Shown: positions 1 through 8,655, counted from the first letter of the stretch. The stretch: DNA of 64,000 nucleotides from Pedobacter panaciterrae (GCF_001636695.1 NZ_LGEL01000009.1:62001-126000), one strand, 5' to 3'. The notes: generated by a model from the letters alone, not told the origin. Translations and numbers: made by a program.

Positions 1-1370
1 CCTACAAAGCCCTGCAAAAATATAACCGGTAAAAACACTGCGGCCAGCGTTACAGAAATTGAAATAACGGCAAAGAAAATCTCGTTCGAACCCTTAATTG
101 CGGCCTCAAAAGGAGAGTAGCCTTCTTCCACCTTTTTAAAGATGTTTTCTGTAACTACAATACCATCATCAACCACCAGCCCCGTTGCCAGCACAATTGC
201 CAGGAGCGACAATACATTAATAGAGAACCCAAAAATGTACATGATAAAAAAGGTAAACACCAGCGAAACCGGAATATCAATCAGCGGTCTAACGGCAATT
301 GCCCAATCTCTAAAGAACAGATAAATGATAATAATAACCAGAATCAGCGACAAAATAATCGTTTCTGCAACCTCTGTAACCGAGCTCTGGATAAATCTGG
401 TAGTATCTAACGATACATTAAGCTTTATATCCTGCGGAATATCTTTTTTAAGCTGATCAAACCTTTTGTAAAACTCTTTAGAAATATCAAGATAATTAGC
501 CCCCGGCTGCGGAACCAATCCAACGGCCACCATTGGCTTGCCCGATTCCCTTAAAACAGTTTCCTCATTTTCGGAGCCCAGCACTGCGTAACCAACATCT
601 TTTAACTGTACAACATTCTCTGAGTCATTTTTCAGGATCAGGTTGTTGAACTCATCCTCGTTAGTTAATTTACCTAAAGTTTTTATAACCAGTTCCGTGC
701 TTGCGCCTGTGATTTTACCAGATGGCAACTCCACGTTTTCCCTGTCTAAAGCAGTAACAATATCCTGCGATGTTAAGCCATAAGCGGCCAGCTTATTCGG
801 GTCTATACGAATACGCATGGCATATTTTCTCTGCCCCTGTATCTGTATGCTACTAACGCCGGTTATGGTCTGCAAACGATCAGAAATTACGTTTTCTGCA
901 TAATCACTTAGCTGCATCACATTGCGCTTGTCGCTTTGCACAGTCAGCGTAATTACGGCGTCTGAGTTGGCATCGGCTTTACTTACAACCGGATTGCCAT
1001 CAATATCTTTGGGCAAACTCCTTGCAGCCTGCGAAACCTTATCGCGCACATCATTTGCAGCATCATCTATATTTTTGTCGAGGTTAAACTCGATGGTAAT
1101 ATTACTGCTTCCCTGATTACTTGATGAAGAAATATTCCTGATCCCATCAATCCCATTAATGGATTTCTCCAGTGGTTCCGTAATCTGCGATTCAATAATA
1201 TCGGCATTGGCTCCCGGATAAGACGTCCGCACAGAAACCACAGTAGGGTCAATATTCGGAAACTCCCTTACTCCCAAAAAGTTATAGCCTATAACCCCAA
1301 ACAAGAGGATCATCAGGTTCATTACAATGGCCAAAACCGGCCTCTTTATACTCGTGGTCGAAATACTCAT
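1..1370 (-). CDS. RND-family efflux permease, N-terminal part (cut by window start)
   Basis: Inner-membrane proton-driven pump subunit of the AcrB/HAE1 type. The reading frame starts at an ATG complementary to 1368-1370 and stays open to base 1, giving about 456 residues of an expected 1000 or more. The N-terminus begins MSISTTSIKRPVLAIV, a first transmembrane helix, followed by the typical porter-domain start REFPNIDPTVVSVRTSYPGA. Near the cut end lies LATGLVVDDGIVVTEN, the transmembrane helix that carries the paired Asp residues of the proton relay. It is separated by 10 bases from the upstream adaptor gene, so the two form an operon in the order adaptor then permease. Substrate cannot be read from sequence. 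The missing C-terminal half lies outside the window, so intactness is unknown. Confidence 0.93.
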   Translation of the reverse strand, partial: MSISTTSIKRPVLAIVMNLMILLFGVIGYNFLGVREFPNIDPTVVSVRTSYPGANADIIESQITEPLEKSINGIDGIRNISSSSNQGSSNITIEFNLDKNIDDAANDVRDKVSQAARSLPKDIDGNPVVSKADANSDAVITLTVQSDKRNVMQLSDYAENVISDRLQTITGVSSIQIQGQRKYAMRIRIDPNKLAAYGLTSQDIVTALDRENVELPSGKITGASTELVIKTLGKLTNEDEFNNLILKNDSENVVQLKDVGYAVLGSENEETVLRESGKPMVAVGLVPQPGANYLDISKEFYKRFDQLKKDIPQDIKLNVSLDTTRFIQSSVTEVAETIILSLILVIIIIYLFFRDWAIAVRPLIDIPVSLVFTFFIMYIFGFSINVLSLLAIVLATGLVVDDGIVVTENIFKKVEEGYSPFEAAIKGSNEIFFAVISISVTLAAVFLPVIFLQGFV

Positions 1371-1380
1371 CCTGCCGCTC

Positions 1381-2463
1381 TTAGTTTTTAGTAACTGTTA
1401 CATGTACCGGGGTCCCTGTTTTAAGAGCCATGGCACCTGTGGTTAAAACTGTATCTCCAACTTTTAGTCCCGAAGTAATTACAATGGCTTTTGCCGTACG
1501 CGTACCCGCCTCAACAGGAACCTGCTGCGCTTGTCCGCCCTTACTTATAAACACCGTTTTCCCGTCAAGCACCGGAATAATAGCTTCATTAGGAATTAAA
1601 ATGGCATCATTTAAAGTAGTAAGTGCCAGTTTTATCCTTGCAAAAGCACCCGGCAATAATTCGTTATTCGGGTTAGAAGCCAAAGCCTTAATCTGCAATG
1701 TCCGCGTTAACGAATTTATTCCAGGTTCAATGGCAAAAACTTTTCCGGTATAAACTTTTGCAGAACCATCTGTTCTGAAAGATATTTCAGAATTTATCTT
1801 GATCTGGCCCACATATTTTTCAGGCACAGCAAAGTTTATCTTGATAGGATCAATGCTAAGCAGGTTTGCAATAACAGTGGTTGGTGTAATATATTCGCCC
1901 ACCGAGATAGAGCGCAAACCGATTTTACCACTAAAAGGTGCATATATAGACGTTTTAGCCAGTTGCGCACCGATCAATTGAGTTTGCGACTTAAGCGATT
2001 GTAAATCTGCAAGCGAGGTATCATACTCTTCCTGACTAATTGCACCCTTTTCCAAAAGCTGGCTTGCTCTGGATTCATTAGTGGCCGATAACCTTTCCTT
2101 AGTAAGTGCATCTTGTAATTGCGCCTGTATATCCCTGTCGTTAATTTTTACCAACAGGGTGCCTTTGGTAACGTTGGTTCCTTCCTTAAAATGGATACCG
2201 GTAACCAATCCAGATACTTCACTTTTTAACGTAACAGCCTCATTGGCGTCAATAGCGCCGGTTATTTCAAGGTCATTGTTAAAAGCAGAAGTAATTACAA
2301 CTACGCCATTCACGTTCATTGCGGGTGCACCACCTTTAGCGCCTTTGCCTCCACCTTTTCCACCTCCTGAATTTTCAATGGCTTTATTGGTCGAAATCCT
2401 GTAATAAATAAAATAAATAAACCCTAGAACAATTAGGGCATAAACGATATACTTAAGCTTCAT
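1381..2463 (-). CDS. Efflux RND transporter periplasmic adaptor (membrane fusion protein)
   Basis: Bridges an RND permease to an outer-membrane channel. Of 360 residues, about 5-22 form an N-terminal membrane anchor (MKLKYIVYALIVLGFIYFI), followed by a Gly/Lys-rich linker (GGGKGGGKGAKGG). Then come the split lipoyl/biotinyl-like domain (SEVSGLVTGIHFKEG and the later half IYAPFSGKIGLRSISVGEYI), the helical hairpin between them, and beta-barrel and membrane-proximal domains ending in TGTPVHVTVTKN. I chose the ATG at 2461-2463 because it places the hydrophobic anchor at the terminus; an upstream in-frame start at 2511 would add 16 residues (MLYLNIFVVNKVNTAN) without an obvious role. The gene lies directly upstream of the partial permease. 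No TolC gene accompanies it here. Confidence 0.9.
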   Translation of the reverse strand: MKLKYIVYALIVLGFIYFIYYRISTNKAIENSGGGKGGGKGAKGGAPAMNVNGVVVITSAFNNDLEITGAIDANEAVTLKSEVSGLVTGIHFKEGTNVTKGTLLVKINDRDIQAQLQDALTKERLSATNESRASQLLEKGAISQEEYDTSLADLQSLKSQTQLIGAQLAKTSIYAPFSGKIGLRSISVGEYITPTTVIANLLSIDPIKINFAVPEKYVGQIKINSEISFRTDGSAKVYTGKVFAIEPGINSLTRTLQIKALASNPNNELLPGAFARIKLALTTLNDAILIPNEAIIPVLDGKTVFISKGGQAQQVPVEAGTRTAKAIVITSGLKVGDTVLTTGAMALKTGTPVHVTVTKN

Positions 2464-2618
2464 ATTGGCTGTGTTGACTTTATTAACGACAAAAATATTC
2501 AAATATAGCACCCCACACCCCTTGTATTAAGGATGTTACAGCCCCATTAACGTAATATTTTACTTACGGGACATATTAAAAGGGTGATAAAATATACAGT
2601 ATTTTAAGCACTTTTATC

Positions 2619-2626
2619 TAAGTTTG
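2619..2626 (+). promoter_or_regulatory. Putative -7 promoter element for the M61 peptidase gene
   Basis: TAAGTTTG matches the Bacteroidota -7 consensus TAnnTTTG exactly and lies about 43 bases upstream of the ATG at 2670. No clear TTG -33 element is present at the usual distance, so this is moderate evidence only. Confidence 0.4.
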
Positions 2627-2669
2627 GCACAGTAAAAAAACAACTAACTTATATTAACAAGGAATTTTG

Positions 2670-4460
2670 ATGAAAACATCATTAGCAGGATTAATAGTAT
2701 TACTATCAATAAGTATGACAGCTAAGTCACAGGTAAAGGTCGGGTTCGAAGTAAATTTCACTGAACCGCAAGCTCATTATGTTGAAATGGAAATGAACAT
2801 TTCGGGATTAACTAAGGATTATGTAGACGTTAAAATGCCTGTATGGGCACCAGGATCGTATCTGGTTCGCGAGTTTGCAAAAAACGTAGAGGGCTTTTCG
2901 GCCACCGCAAACGATAAACCGGTTAAGTTCGAGAAAGTAAGGAAAAACGCCTGGAGAATATACTCTGCAAAAGCAAAAAACGTAAAAATAAAATACCGTG
3001 TGTATGCTTTTGAAGTATCGGTACGTACTTCATTTATTGATGAAAGCCATGCCTTTTTATCAAGCACCGGCATATTTATGTATCCCGATGGCATGTTAAA
3101 CCTGCCAAGCACGGTTAAGGTGAATCCATTTAAAGGTTGGGAAAAGGTATCTACAGGTTTGGAGCCGGTAAGCGGAAAGCCGTTTACTTACACTGCTGCA
3201 AACTTTGATATCTTGTTCGATAGTCCTATTGAAGTAGGTAATCAGGATGTTTTTGAATTTACTGCATCAGGTGTTAAACACGAAGTTGCCATGTATGGTG
3301 GTGGTAATTACAACAAGGAAAAGCTACAGGTTGATATGGCTAAAATTGTTGAACAGGGAACTGCTATTTACGGTGAAAACCCTAACAAACACTATACTTT
3401 TATTGTCCACAATTTTTCGACCGGTGGTGGCGGTCTGGAGCATTTAAACTCTACCGTACTTGGTGCATCCAGAGATAAGTATGCCGATCCAAAAGGTTAT
3501 AAGGATTTCTTAAATCTTGTAGCGCATGAGTATTATCACCTTTGGAACGTGAAACGTTTACGTCCGGTTGCCTTAGGTCCGTTTGATTACGACAATGAAA
3601 ACTACACTACAAATCTTTGGGTTGCAGAGGGTTTTACATCGTACTACGAGAATAAACTAACACACCGTTCTGGCTTTTTTACTGTTGATGAAACTGCGCA
3701 GGCGCTTGCAACTGCTATCGCCAATGTGGTAAATACACCAGGTTCAAGAGTGCAGTCGGCAGCCGAGGCTAGTTACGATGCATGGATCAAAGCTTACCGT
3801 CCTAATGAAAACTCTAACAATTCCACCATTTCTTATTATAGTAAAGGCGAGGTTGTAGGAATGTTAATGGACATCGAAATTGCTCATGCTACAAAAGGGG
3901 CTAAGAGTTTGGATGATGTAATGAAAGCGATGTACCTTGAATATTATAAGAAATTAGGCCGAGGTTATACTGATGCTGAATTTAAAGCCATGGTAGAGAA
4001 AATTAGTGGCATCAGCTTTACTGATTTCTGGGCCAAATATGTAAACGGTACTGATGTTATTGAGTACAAAAAGTATTTTGGCTATGCGGGTATTAACGTT
4101 GTAGATGAGAATGAAGGTAAAAGCTTACCGTATTTAGGTGTGGCTTCAAAAAAAATAGAAGGTAATATCATTGTATCGGCTGTATCGCGTAATTCTGCTG
4201 CCTGGGTTGGTGGCTTAAATGTAAACGATCAGGTGATTACTGTTGATGGTGTGCCGGTTGAGGTTGCTATAGAGAAAATGCCGGTAGTAACCAGCAAAAA
4301 TGTTGGTGATGTGATTACCGTAACGATAAGAAGGGATGGACAGGTAAGGGATATTAAACTTACTTTAAAGGCTAATCCGAATGTTAAATTGGTAACAACT
4401 GTTAATGAGAATGCCAGTGAAGGGGAGAAGAAGGTAAGGGAACGTTGGCTTAAAGGCTAA
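2670..4460 (+). CDS. M61 family metallopeptidase with C-terminal PDZ domain
   Basis: Probable zinc aminopeptidase related to glycyl aminopeptidase, exported to the periplasm. The 596-residue protein starts with a signal peptide ending near MTAKSQ. Residues about 25-200 are the M61 N-terminal beta domain. The catalytic domain holds HEYYH at residues 286-290 (LVAHEYYHLWNVKRLRP), with Glu320 in WVAEGFTSYYE as the likely third zinc ligand. Residues about 480-570 form a PDZ domain (YLGVASKKIEG, then SAVSRNSAAWVGGLNVNDQV). A TTG at 2667 is in frame, but the ATG at 2670 follows a good ribosome site (AAGGA at 2659-2663) and is preferred. Single gene: downstream is a repeat region and a terminator. 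Substrate specificity cannot be told from sequence. Confidence 0.92.
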   Translation: MKTSLAGLIVLLSISMTAKSQVKVGFEVNFTEPQAHYVEMEMNISGLTKDYVDVKMPVWAPGSYLVREFAKNVEGFSATANDKPVKFEKVRKNAWRIYSAKAKNVKIKYRVYAFEVSVRTSFIDESHAFLSSTGIFMYPDGMLNLPSTVKVNPFKGWEKVSTGLEPVSGKPFTYTAANFDILFDSPIEVGNQDVFEFTASGVKHEVAMYGGGNYNKEKLQVDMAKIVEQGTAIYGENPNKHYTFIVHNFSTGGGGLEHLNSTVLGASRDKYADPKGYKDFLNLVAHEYYHLWNVKRLRPVALGPFDYDNENYTTNLWVAEGFTSYYENKLTHRSGFFTVDETAQALATAIANVVNTPGSRVQSAAEASYDAWIKAYRPNENSNNSTISYYSKGEVVGMLMDIEIAHATKGAKSLDDVMKAMYLEYYKKLGRGYTDAEFKAMVEKISGISFTDFWAKYVNGTDVIEYKKYFGYAGINVVDENEGKSLPYLGVASKKIEGNIIVSAVSRNSAAWVGGLNVNDQVITVDGVPVEVAIEKMPVVTSKNVGDVITVTIRRDGQVRDIKLTLKANPNVKLVTTVNENASEGEKKVRERWLKG

Positions 4461-4606
4461 AACACTTGCTATTCTGATACAGCTAAAAAATACTTGCTAT
4501 TCTGAGGCTGGAATAAATGCGCTGAAAAAGCGCAATGATTCCTAGGCCTCTTCTTAGCAAGCATTTTTTAAGGGAATTGGGCGCATAGTATGCAGCATAT
4601 GCCTGG

Positions 4607-4676
4607 AGCGCATACCTTGAAGCGTATACCTTGAAGCGCATACCTTGGAGCGCATACCTTGAAGCGCATACCTTGA
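4607..4676 (+). repeat. Tandem array, five copies of a 14-bp unit
   Basis: Five consecutive copies of AGCGCATACCTTGA, with single-base variants in copies 2 and 3, end 24 bases before the hairpin element at 4701. Similar but sequence-unrelated short arrays lie next to other copies of the same hairpin. No ORF or start codon pattern is visible in the array. Confidence 0.85.
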
Positions 4677-4700
4677 AGGACAGCCGTAGAGAGCATATGC

Positions 4701-4793
4701 CGTCATCTCGACGATAGGAGAGATCTCTTGGTTATGCTAATTACCTCGCAGATACAGCGCGATCAAGAGATCTCTCCTATCGTCGAGATGACG
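4701..4793. repeat. Dispersed REP-like hairpin element, copy 1
   Basis: Left arm 4701-4730 begins CGTCATCTCGACGATAGGAG. The right arm 4764-4793 is its reverse complement over 30 bases, and the loop is about 33 bases. The flanks CATATGC and GCATGTG extend the symmetry further. The same arm sequence recurs at 8706, 14210, 21514 and 56818, with a collapsed form at 62256, always intergenic. It could act as a transcription barrier or as a non-autonomous mobile element; neither is shown by the sequence. Confidence 0.9.
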
Positions 4794-4896
4794 GCATGTG
4801 TGTTACAGGAATTTAGCACTGGTAGTTTATCTCGGGATTCTTTTCCCTTAGATCGCTCGGTTAAACATCCAGACTGGCAAAACCTTAATATAAGAC

Positions 4897-4926
4897 AAAG
4901 GCTGCGAATTCATATTCGCAGCCTTT
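4897..4926. terminator. Strong hairpin terminator
   Basis: A perfect 13-bp stem, AAAGGCTGCGAAT (4897-4909) with ATTCGCAGCCTTT (4914-4926), encloses a 4-base loop. It is followed on the plus strand by GCTGTTTTT and lies between the convergent M61 gene and the minus-strand outer-membrane gene, so it may serve both. Confidence 0.75.
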
Positions 4927-4937
4927 GCTGTTTTTCG

Positions 4938-4985
4938 ATAGGGAAGATAGTGTAGTTTTATATAGGGAAGATAGTGTAGTTTTAT
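4938..4985 (+). repeat. 24-bp direct duplication
   Basis: Two consecutive copies of a 24-base unit starting ATAGGGAAGATAGTGTAG occur at 4938 and 4962, abutting the stop codon of the next minus-strand gene. It looks like a recent slippage duplication. Confidence 0.8.
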
Positions 4986-5453
4986 TTAGAACGCGTAACG
5001 TAACGAAATACCGAAACGTGCTGCAGTAAAATGTGTTCCTTGATTTAAGGTAAACATCGGGCGCCAGTCAAATGCGAAATCAATTGGTGCATTTGGTATT
5101 TTGAAATCTAAACCAGCAGTAGGTCTAAGCTGAACTGCAGTATCATTTTTTCCAAACAAGAAGTTCGGGCCAACACCTAAATACCAGTCTAATCCTTTTG
5201 CGCCTTCAATTGGAGCCTGGTACTGAAACTCTGCACCTAAACCAACAATATTTCCGTCAAAAAAGATAAGGTTTGCATCAACTGCACCGTTTCTGGAGAA
5301 GAAATGTTTTACGTTAAAACCAACGCCAGTTGAACCGTCGCCAGCATCAATACGCATACCCAGCGCAGTTTTATAACTTTGAGCATTTGCTACATTTGAT
5401 GTTAATGCTAGCAATGCAGTGCAACAAAATAGAGTAAAGATTAATTTTTTCAT
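4986..5453 (-). CDS. Small outer-membrane beta-barrel protein, function unknown
   Basis: A 155-residue protein with a clear signal peptide cut after SNVANA. The mature part is rich in alternating hydrophobic and glycine or aromatic residues (YKTALGMRIDAGD, GVGFNVKHFFSRNGAVDANL, LDWYLGVGPNF, FAFDWRPMFTL). It ends in an aromatic strand, ARFGISLRYAF; a terminal Phe is the usual BamA recognition residue. The size fits an 8-stranded OmpW/OmpX-like barrel. The family is common and poorly characterised in Bacteroidota. The gene stands alone between repeat-rich regions. Transport or adhesion roles cannot be assigned. Confidence 0.75.
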   Translation of the reverse strand: MKKLIFTLFCCTALLALTSNVANAQSYKTALGMRIDAGDGSTGVGFNVKHFFSRNGAVDANLIFFDGNIVGLGAEFQYQAPIEGAKGLDWYLGVGPNFLFGKNDTAVQLRPTAGLDFKIPNAPIDFAFDWRPMFTLNQGTHFTAARFGISLRYAF

Positions 5454-5555
5454 AATGTCTGTTTTTAACTTTTTATTAGATGAGAGCTAGCATTACAACT
5501 ATTGTGCCACAGCATGACATTCAGATTATAAATACTGGTTCTCAGGGAGGTAGTT

Positions 5556-6160
5556 TTATATGAAGGGGAATTTAATAGAAGTAATCTGAATGAGAGATGT
5601 CTTGTATCTCTTACAAAAGGGTAATAGGAGATAGTTTATTTGAGGTTTTCTAATTTCCTCGATACTAAGACCTGTAATTTCAACAATCTCGTCAATTGAC
5701 ATGCCTTTTGATTGAGTTTTATGGCAATTTCCTGGCGATCCTTGTCTACAGCCTTTTTCTCTGCGTAACGAATACGGCATTCCAATCAGATTTTGCTTTC
5801 ACATCCGAATGGTACAATTCACGTTCTTCTTTGGTCATTTTACTCATTTCCGCAATTTTAAATATTTTCTGGAAAACTCTTTTGTCCAGAAAATCAGGAA
5901 TTTTATCCAGCCTACTTAGGTTCTTTAAAAGATAAAACCATTTATCGAGATCTGCCACCAGTTCGCTTTCCCTTTTATCGAAGTTAGGCAATTCCAAAAA
6001 CTTATAACCCATGCCCTTGTAAAAAACCTTTCCAGTGTCTTTGTTCATGAGCGCAATGTTATGGAGGTAATTGCTGTTGATGTTGTTGAACTGGAACTCC
6101 ATAATGCCAATCAGGTAAACCAGTAAGCGGATCAATGTAGCGGCTATTTCTTTCTACCAT
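5556..6160 (-). pseudogene. Rpn family recombination-promoting nuclease/putative transposase, decayed
   Basis: Remnant of a PD-(D/E)XK nuclease-transposase family protein (the Rpn/PF12784 type common in Bacteroidota). An ATG at 6158-6160 gives MVERNSRYIDPLTG, the usual N-terminus. The frame then jumps to LIGIMEFQFNNINSNYLHNI, the middle of the family, so the part with the catalytic residues appears deleted and the frame is shifted. The stretch continues through ALMNKDTGKVFYKGMGYKF to KAKSDWNAVFVTQRK, where a second frameshift near 5750 separates the conserved tail SIDEIVEITGLSIEEIRK, which reads on in another frame to a stop at 5556. With two frame breaks and a missing core it is not functional. 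Confidence 0.75.
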
Positions 6161-6701
6161 ATATTTCGTTTCTGTAAATCTATATAGGTTGAGCACTAAT
6201 AAACAAGTAGGAAACGGTATTATTTTTATTTAACTGGTTGATATTCATAAGTATTTTGCGTCTTTCTAAAGTGTTTTTTGTTGCAATTCACGTTTTTGAA
6301 CTATCATTCAGAAATATGCTAATTATTTCAAAATATTAATTTTAAAGAAATTAACGATAGTTAAAGTGTTTTTGTTATATTTGATTTATTATTAATTGAA
6401 AACTAACAGACTAATGAAATCATAAAAGTTACTATATCATCTGCTTCTTAAATGAGGTATTAATACAAAAGTCTCTACAACTAAATTCTCACATACAAAC
6501 CCAGAGACAATAGAATTAATGCCCATAACAATATTTGTTGTACTTTTGAGGGTGCACTATGGCGTTATGGGCTCTATTGTAAACCCGTGGGCAAGGCCGT
6601 GAGAAGCCCGGTTGTGCGGTATTTAGGGCTCGCCATAGTGCATCCCTTTTTTATACCCCACGGAGACTCATTTAATTTTTTAACGAAATAAAAAATGAGC
6701 C
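6161..6701. other. 540-bp AT-rich gap with promoter-like site and long stem
   Basis: No convincing gene. TATATTTG at 6376-6383 matches the Bacteroidota -7 element. Downstream, TGCACTATGGCG (6553-6564) pairs with CGCCATAGTGCA (6631-6642), a 12-bp stem around a 66-base GC-richer interior containing CCCGTGGGC and GAGAAGCCCGG. This could be a structured leader or small RNA for the short ORF at 6702. A 92-codon minus-strand frame (6574-6852) runs through the stem and was not accepted. Confidence 0.35.
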
Positions 6702-6893
6702 ATGAGCCAAACCGATCAAATTTTTGATTCGCTGAATACATGTCAGCAGTACATAGATCAATTCTTAAAACACGCTTATGCGTTAGATGTAAACAAATTA
6801 AATACAACTCAGCGCTTAATGATCCTTGCTTTTTACGAAGAACTGCTGGCATTGCTATACGATAATTGCAATCTTTTTGAGGTTGAAACTTAG
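6702..6893 (+). CDS. Small acidic hypothetical protein
   Basis: A 63-residue frame, MSQTDQIFDSLNTCQQY to CNLFEVET, predicted mostly helical and cytoplasmic, with no signal peptide or membrane segment. The composition looks protein-like: balanced, acidic, ordered hydrophobic spacing such as LMILAFYEELLALLYDN. I do not recognise the family. It stands about 390 bases upstream of two DUF6266 genes on the same strand, with a promoter-like site at 6376 and a stem-loop region before it. The ribosome site is weak, and another ATG (6695) lies out of frame just upstream. It may be real, but this rests on composition only. Confidence 0.4.
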   Translation: MSQTDQIFDSLNTCQQYIDQFLKHAYALDVNKLNTTQRLMILAFYEELLALLYDNCNLFEVET

Positions 6894-7284
6894 TTGTTTA
6901 AAGTTGAAATACATGAAGTTGTGAATGCCAATGTAATCGGTTGGCGTGGTGTAAAGCTGCACATAGGTGCCACTAGATACCTATTAAAACTAATTGAAAA
7001 ATCACTGATAAATAATTGATAAAGAGCTAAATTAAATTATTTCTATTATATGCCTTCGATATCGTTGCAGTATAGTTGATATATCCATAACATAATTCAA
7101 TTATAACTTAATTATGATTCAACCATAAAGAAACCATAATGCAACCTAATTTTTTAACAATTATTTGTCGGTGATTTTTCAATTATTTTTAGTTGCTATT
7201 GTTTGGTTTTCAGTTAGATATGTTTTAAATTTAATTAGCACCCCGAGATGTGCTTGTTAGTTAAACCAAATAGTAAACAGGATT
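6894..7284. other. 390-bp AT-rich gap before the DUF6266 pair
   Basis: No gene seen. From 7060 to 7150 the sequence is a run of short CATAA/TTATG-like words. The end holds the promoter-like site at 7202-7233 and a small stem, AGCAC (7238-7242) with GTGCT (7250-7254 region), in what would be the leader of the gene at 7285. Confidence 0.4.
7202..7233 (+). promoter_or_regulatory. Putative promoter for the DUF6266 pair
   Basis: TTTG at 7202-7205 and TAAATTTA at 7226-7233 (7 of 8 to TAnnTTTG) are 20 bases apart, the normal Bacteroidota spacing. A start near 7240 would give a leader of about 45 bases with a short hairpin. Confidence 0.4.
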
Positions 7285-7923
7285 ATGGGAAAAGTAAAAA
7301 ACGGGCTCCATGGTACCTTTACCGGAAGGATAGGCAACATGGTCTATTATGTTCTTGATGGCGAAAATGTGTGCCGCCAAATTGGCGAAAATTTGAAACC
7401 TCCAACAGAAAAACAACTAAAAGTCAGAACAGAAATGAAAATGGTCAGTGAGTTTTTTCGTTCGCTGAGCGCTTTTATTAAAGTTGGATTTAGTACTGAA
7501 CCTTCTGAATCAGGGCGTAATCCGCACAACTTTGCCATGCAGTACAATAGAAATAACATCATAAAAGGTACTTATCCGAATCTTGAAATTGCCTACGATA
7601 AAGTATTGGTAAGCAGAGGTTTTTTAAAACCGGCAAAGAATTTTGTAGCAGTGCAAACAGCTGATTTTATTAAGTTTAGCTGGGATACCAATCCTCAAAT
7701 GGCATGGCCGGAATCGACTGATCAGTTAATGATGCTTGCTTATTTCGTGGAATCAAAAAAGATAGTTTATAAGCTCTTTGGCAATAGTCGATTGTCGGGC
7801 TCCGATGAATTGCAGATTCCGGAAAGTTTAATAGGGGAACAAATGGAAACCTACATTTCTTTTATCTCTGCGGATAGGAAGGGCGTGGCCGATAGTACTT
7901 ATGCAGGTAGCTTTATCGCTTAG
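7285..7923 (+). CDS. DUF6266 family protein (first of a tandem pair)
   Basis: A 212-residue protein with the family's N-terminal pattern, MGKVKNGLHGTFTGRIGNMVYY, meaning a short basic start with Gly-Phe-x-Gly-containing turns. Next come QIGENLKPPTEKQLKVRTEM and a conserved FIKVGF segment. The C-terminal half is beta-rich, with FIKFSWDTNPQMAW and ADSTYAGSFIA. There is no signal peptide or membrane helix. Function is unknown for the family; many Bacteroidota genomes carry several copies in clusters. The next gene is a diverged paralogue beginning 10 bases after this stop, so the two are co-transcribed. A phage or secretion-structure link for such families has been imagined but nothing here proves it. 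Confidence 0.75.
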   Translation: MGKVKNGLHGTFTGRIGNMVYYVLDGENVCRQIGENLKPPTEKQLKVRTEMKMVSEFFRSLSAFIKVGFSTEPSESGRNPHNFAMQYNRNNIIKGTYPNLEIAYDKVLVSRGFLKPAKNFVAVQTADFIKFSWDTNPQMAWPESTDQLMMLAYFVESKKIVYKLFGNSRLSGSDELQIPESLIGEQMETYISFISADRKGVADSTYAGSFIA

Positions 7924-7933
7924 TTTGTTTGAA

Positions 7934-8608
7934 ATGGGAATATTAAGGTCAGGTATTTTTGGAGGCTTTCGCAAAAAAGCGGGGCCGCTGGTAGGGCGTA
8001 GAGGTCGTGGTAAGAATATTATTACAGGGCTTCACCATTTATCCGATAAGGTGCCAACGAAACTACAACAGGATGCAAAGGACAGGTTTAGTTTGCTGAC
8101 TTCCTTTTTGAGTACGATTTCGGAATTGGTGAACATTGGGTTTAAACATTATGCAAAAAACAGAAGGCCTGTAAATGTGGCTCATTCCTATAATTACAGC
8201 AATGCTTTTGTAATGGTGGATGATCATTATTTGCTTAACTATCCGAAAATAGTGTATAGCAGAGGACATATTGAAACTCCGGATAGCGCACAGGTGTTTT
8301 TGGGAAATTCTTCGCTAGTTTCGGAGGCTGGAAGTGTTAAGTTTAGCTGGTTGCCACAAGGACAATCAGTCTATTGCCAGTATACAGATTTAGCTTCTTT
8401 TTTGGTGTATAATCCTGAAAAGAGTAAGGCAATTATTGAATTAAATGTTATTGATAGGTATTCTTTGGAGTATTCTGTTATGCTACCTGCGGATTTTGAA
8501 GGAGATGTTTTGCATTGCTATATGAACTTTGCCTCGGCCAATGGAAAGGTAGTGGGGGATAGTGTTTATGTAGGTGCGGTTTATATAGGTGTTGTTGAGG
8601 TTGGTTAA
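7934..8608 (+). CDS. DUF6266 family protein (second of a tandem pair)
   Basis: A 224-residue paralogue of the preceding gene. It shares the N-terminal pattern MGILRSGIFGGFRKKAGPLVG, a middle segment with the same spacing (ELVNIGFKHYAKNRRPVNVA against AFIKVGF in the partner), VKFSWLPQGQSVYCQYTD against FIKFSWDTNPQMAW, and a matching end, GKVVGDSVYVGAVYIG. I chose the ATG at 7934 because it aligns with the partner's first residue; an in-frame ATG at 7901 would overlap the upstream gene and add an unrelated dozen residues. The two copies are only moderately similar, so the duplication is old. Function unknown. Confidence 0.75.
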   Translation: MGILRSGIFGGFRKKAGPLVGRRGRGKNIITGLHHLSDKVPTKLQQDAKDRFSLLTSFLSTISELVNIGFKHYAKNRRPVNVAHSYNYSNAFVMVDDHYLLNYPKIVYSRGHIETPDSAQVFLGNSSLVSEAGSVKFSWLPQGQSVYCQYTDLASFLVYNPEKSKAIIELNVIDRYSLEYSVMLPADFEGDVLHCYMNFASANGKVVGDSVYVGAVYIGVVEVG

Positions 8609-8655
8609 ATTGTGATTAACCACTCCCTCACTCCGTCATCTCGACAGTCCGCGAC

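Noticed and set aside
4728-4955. Plus-strand 75-codon ORF
   Set aside because: It starts in the loop of hairpin copy 1 and crosses its right arm and a terminator stem.
5746-6135. Independent functional gene of 129 codons
   Set aside because: It is the middle fragment of a broken Rpn family gene; N-terminus and tail lie in other frames.
6574-6852. Minus-strand 92-codon ORF
   Set aside because: It is antisense to the small plus-strand ORF and runs through the stem-loop; the product has a biased, unnatural composition.
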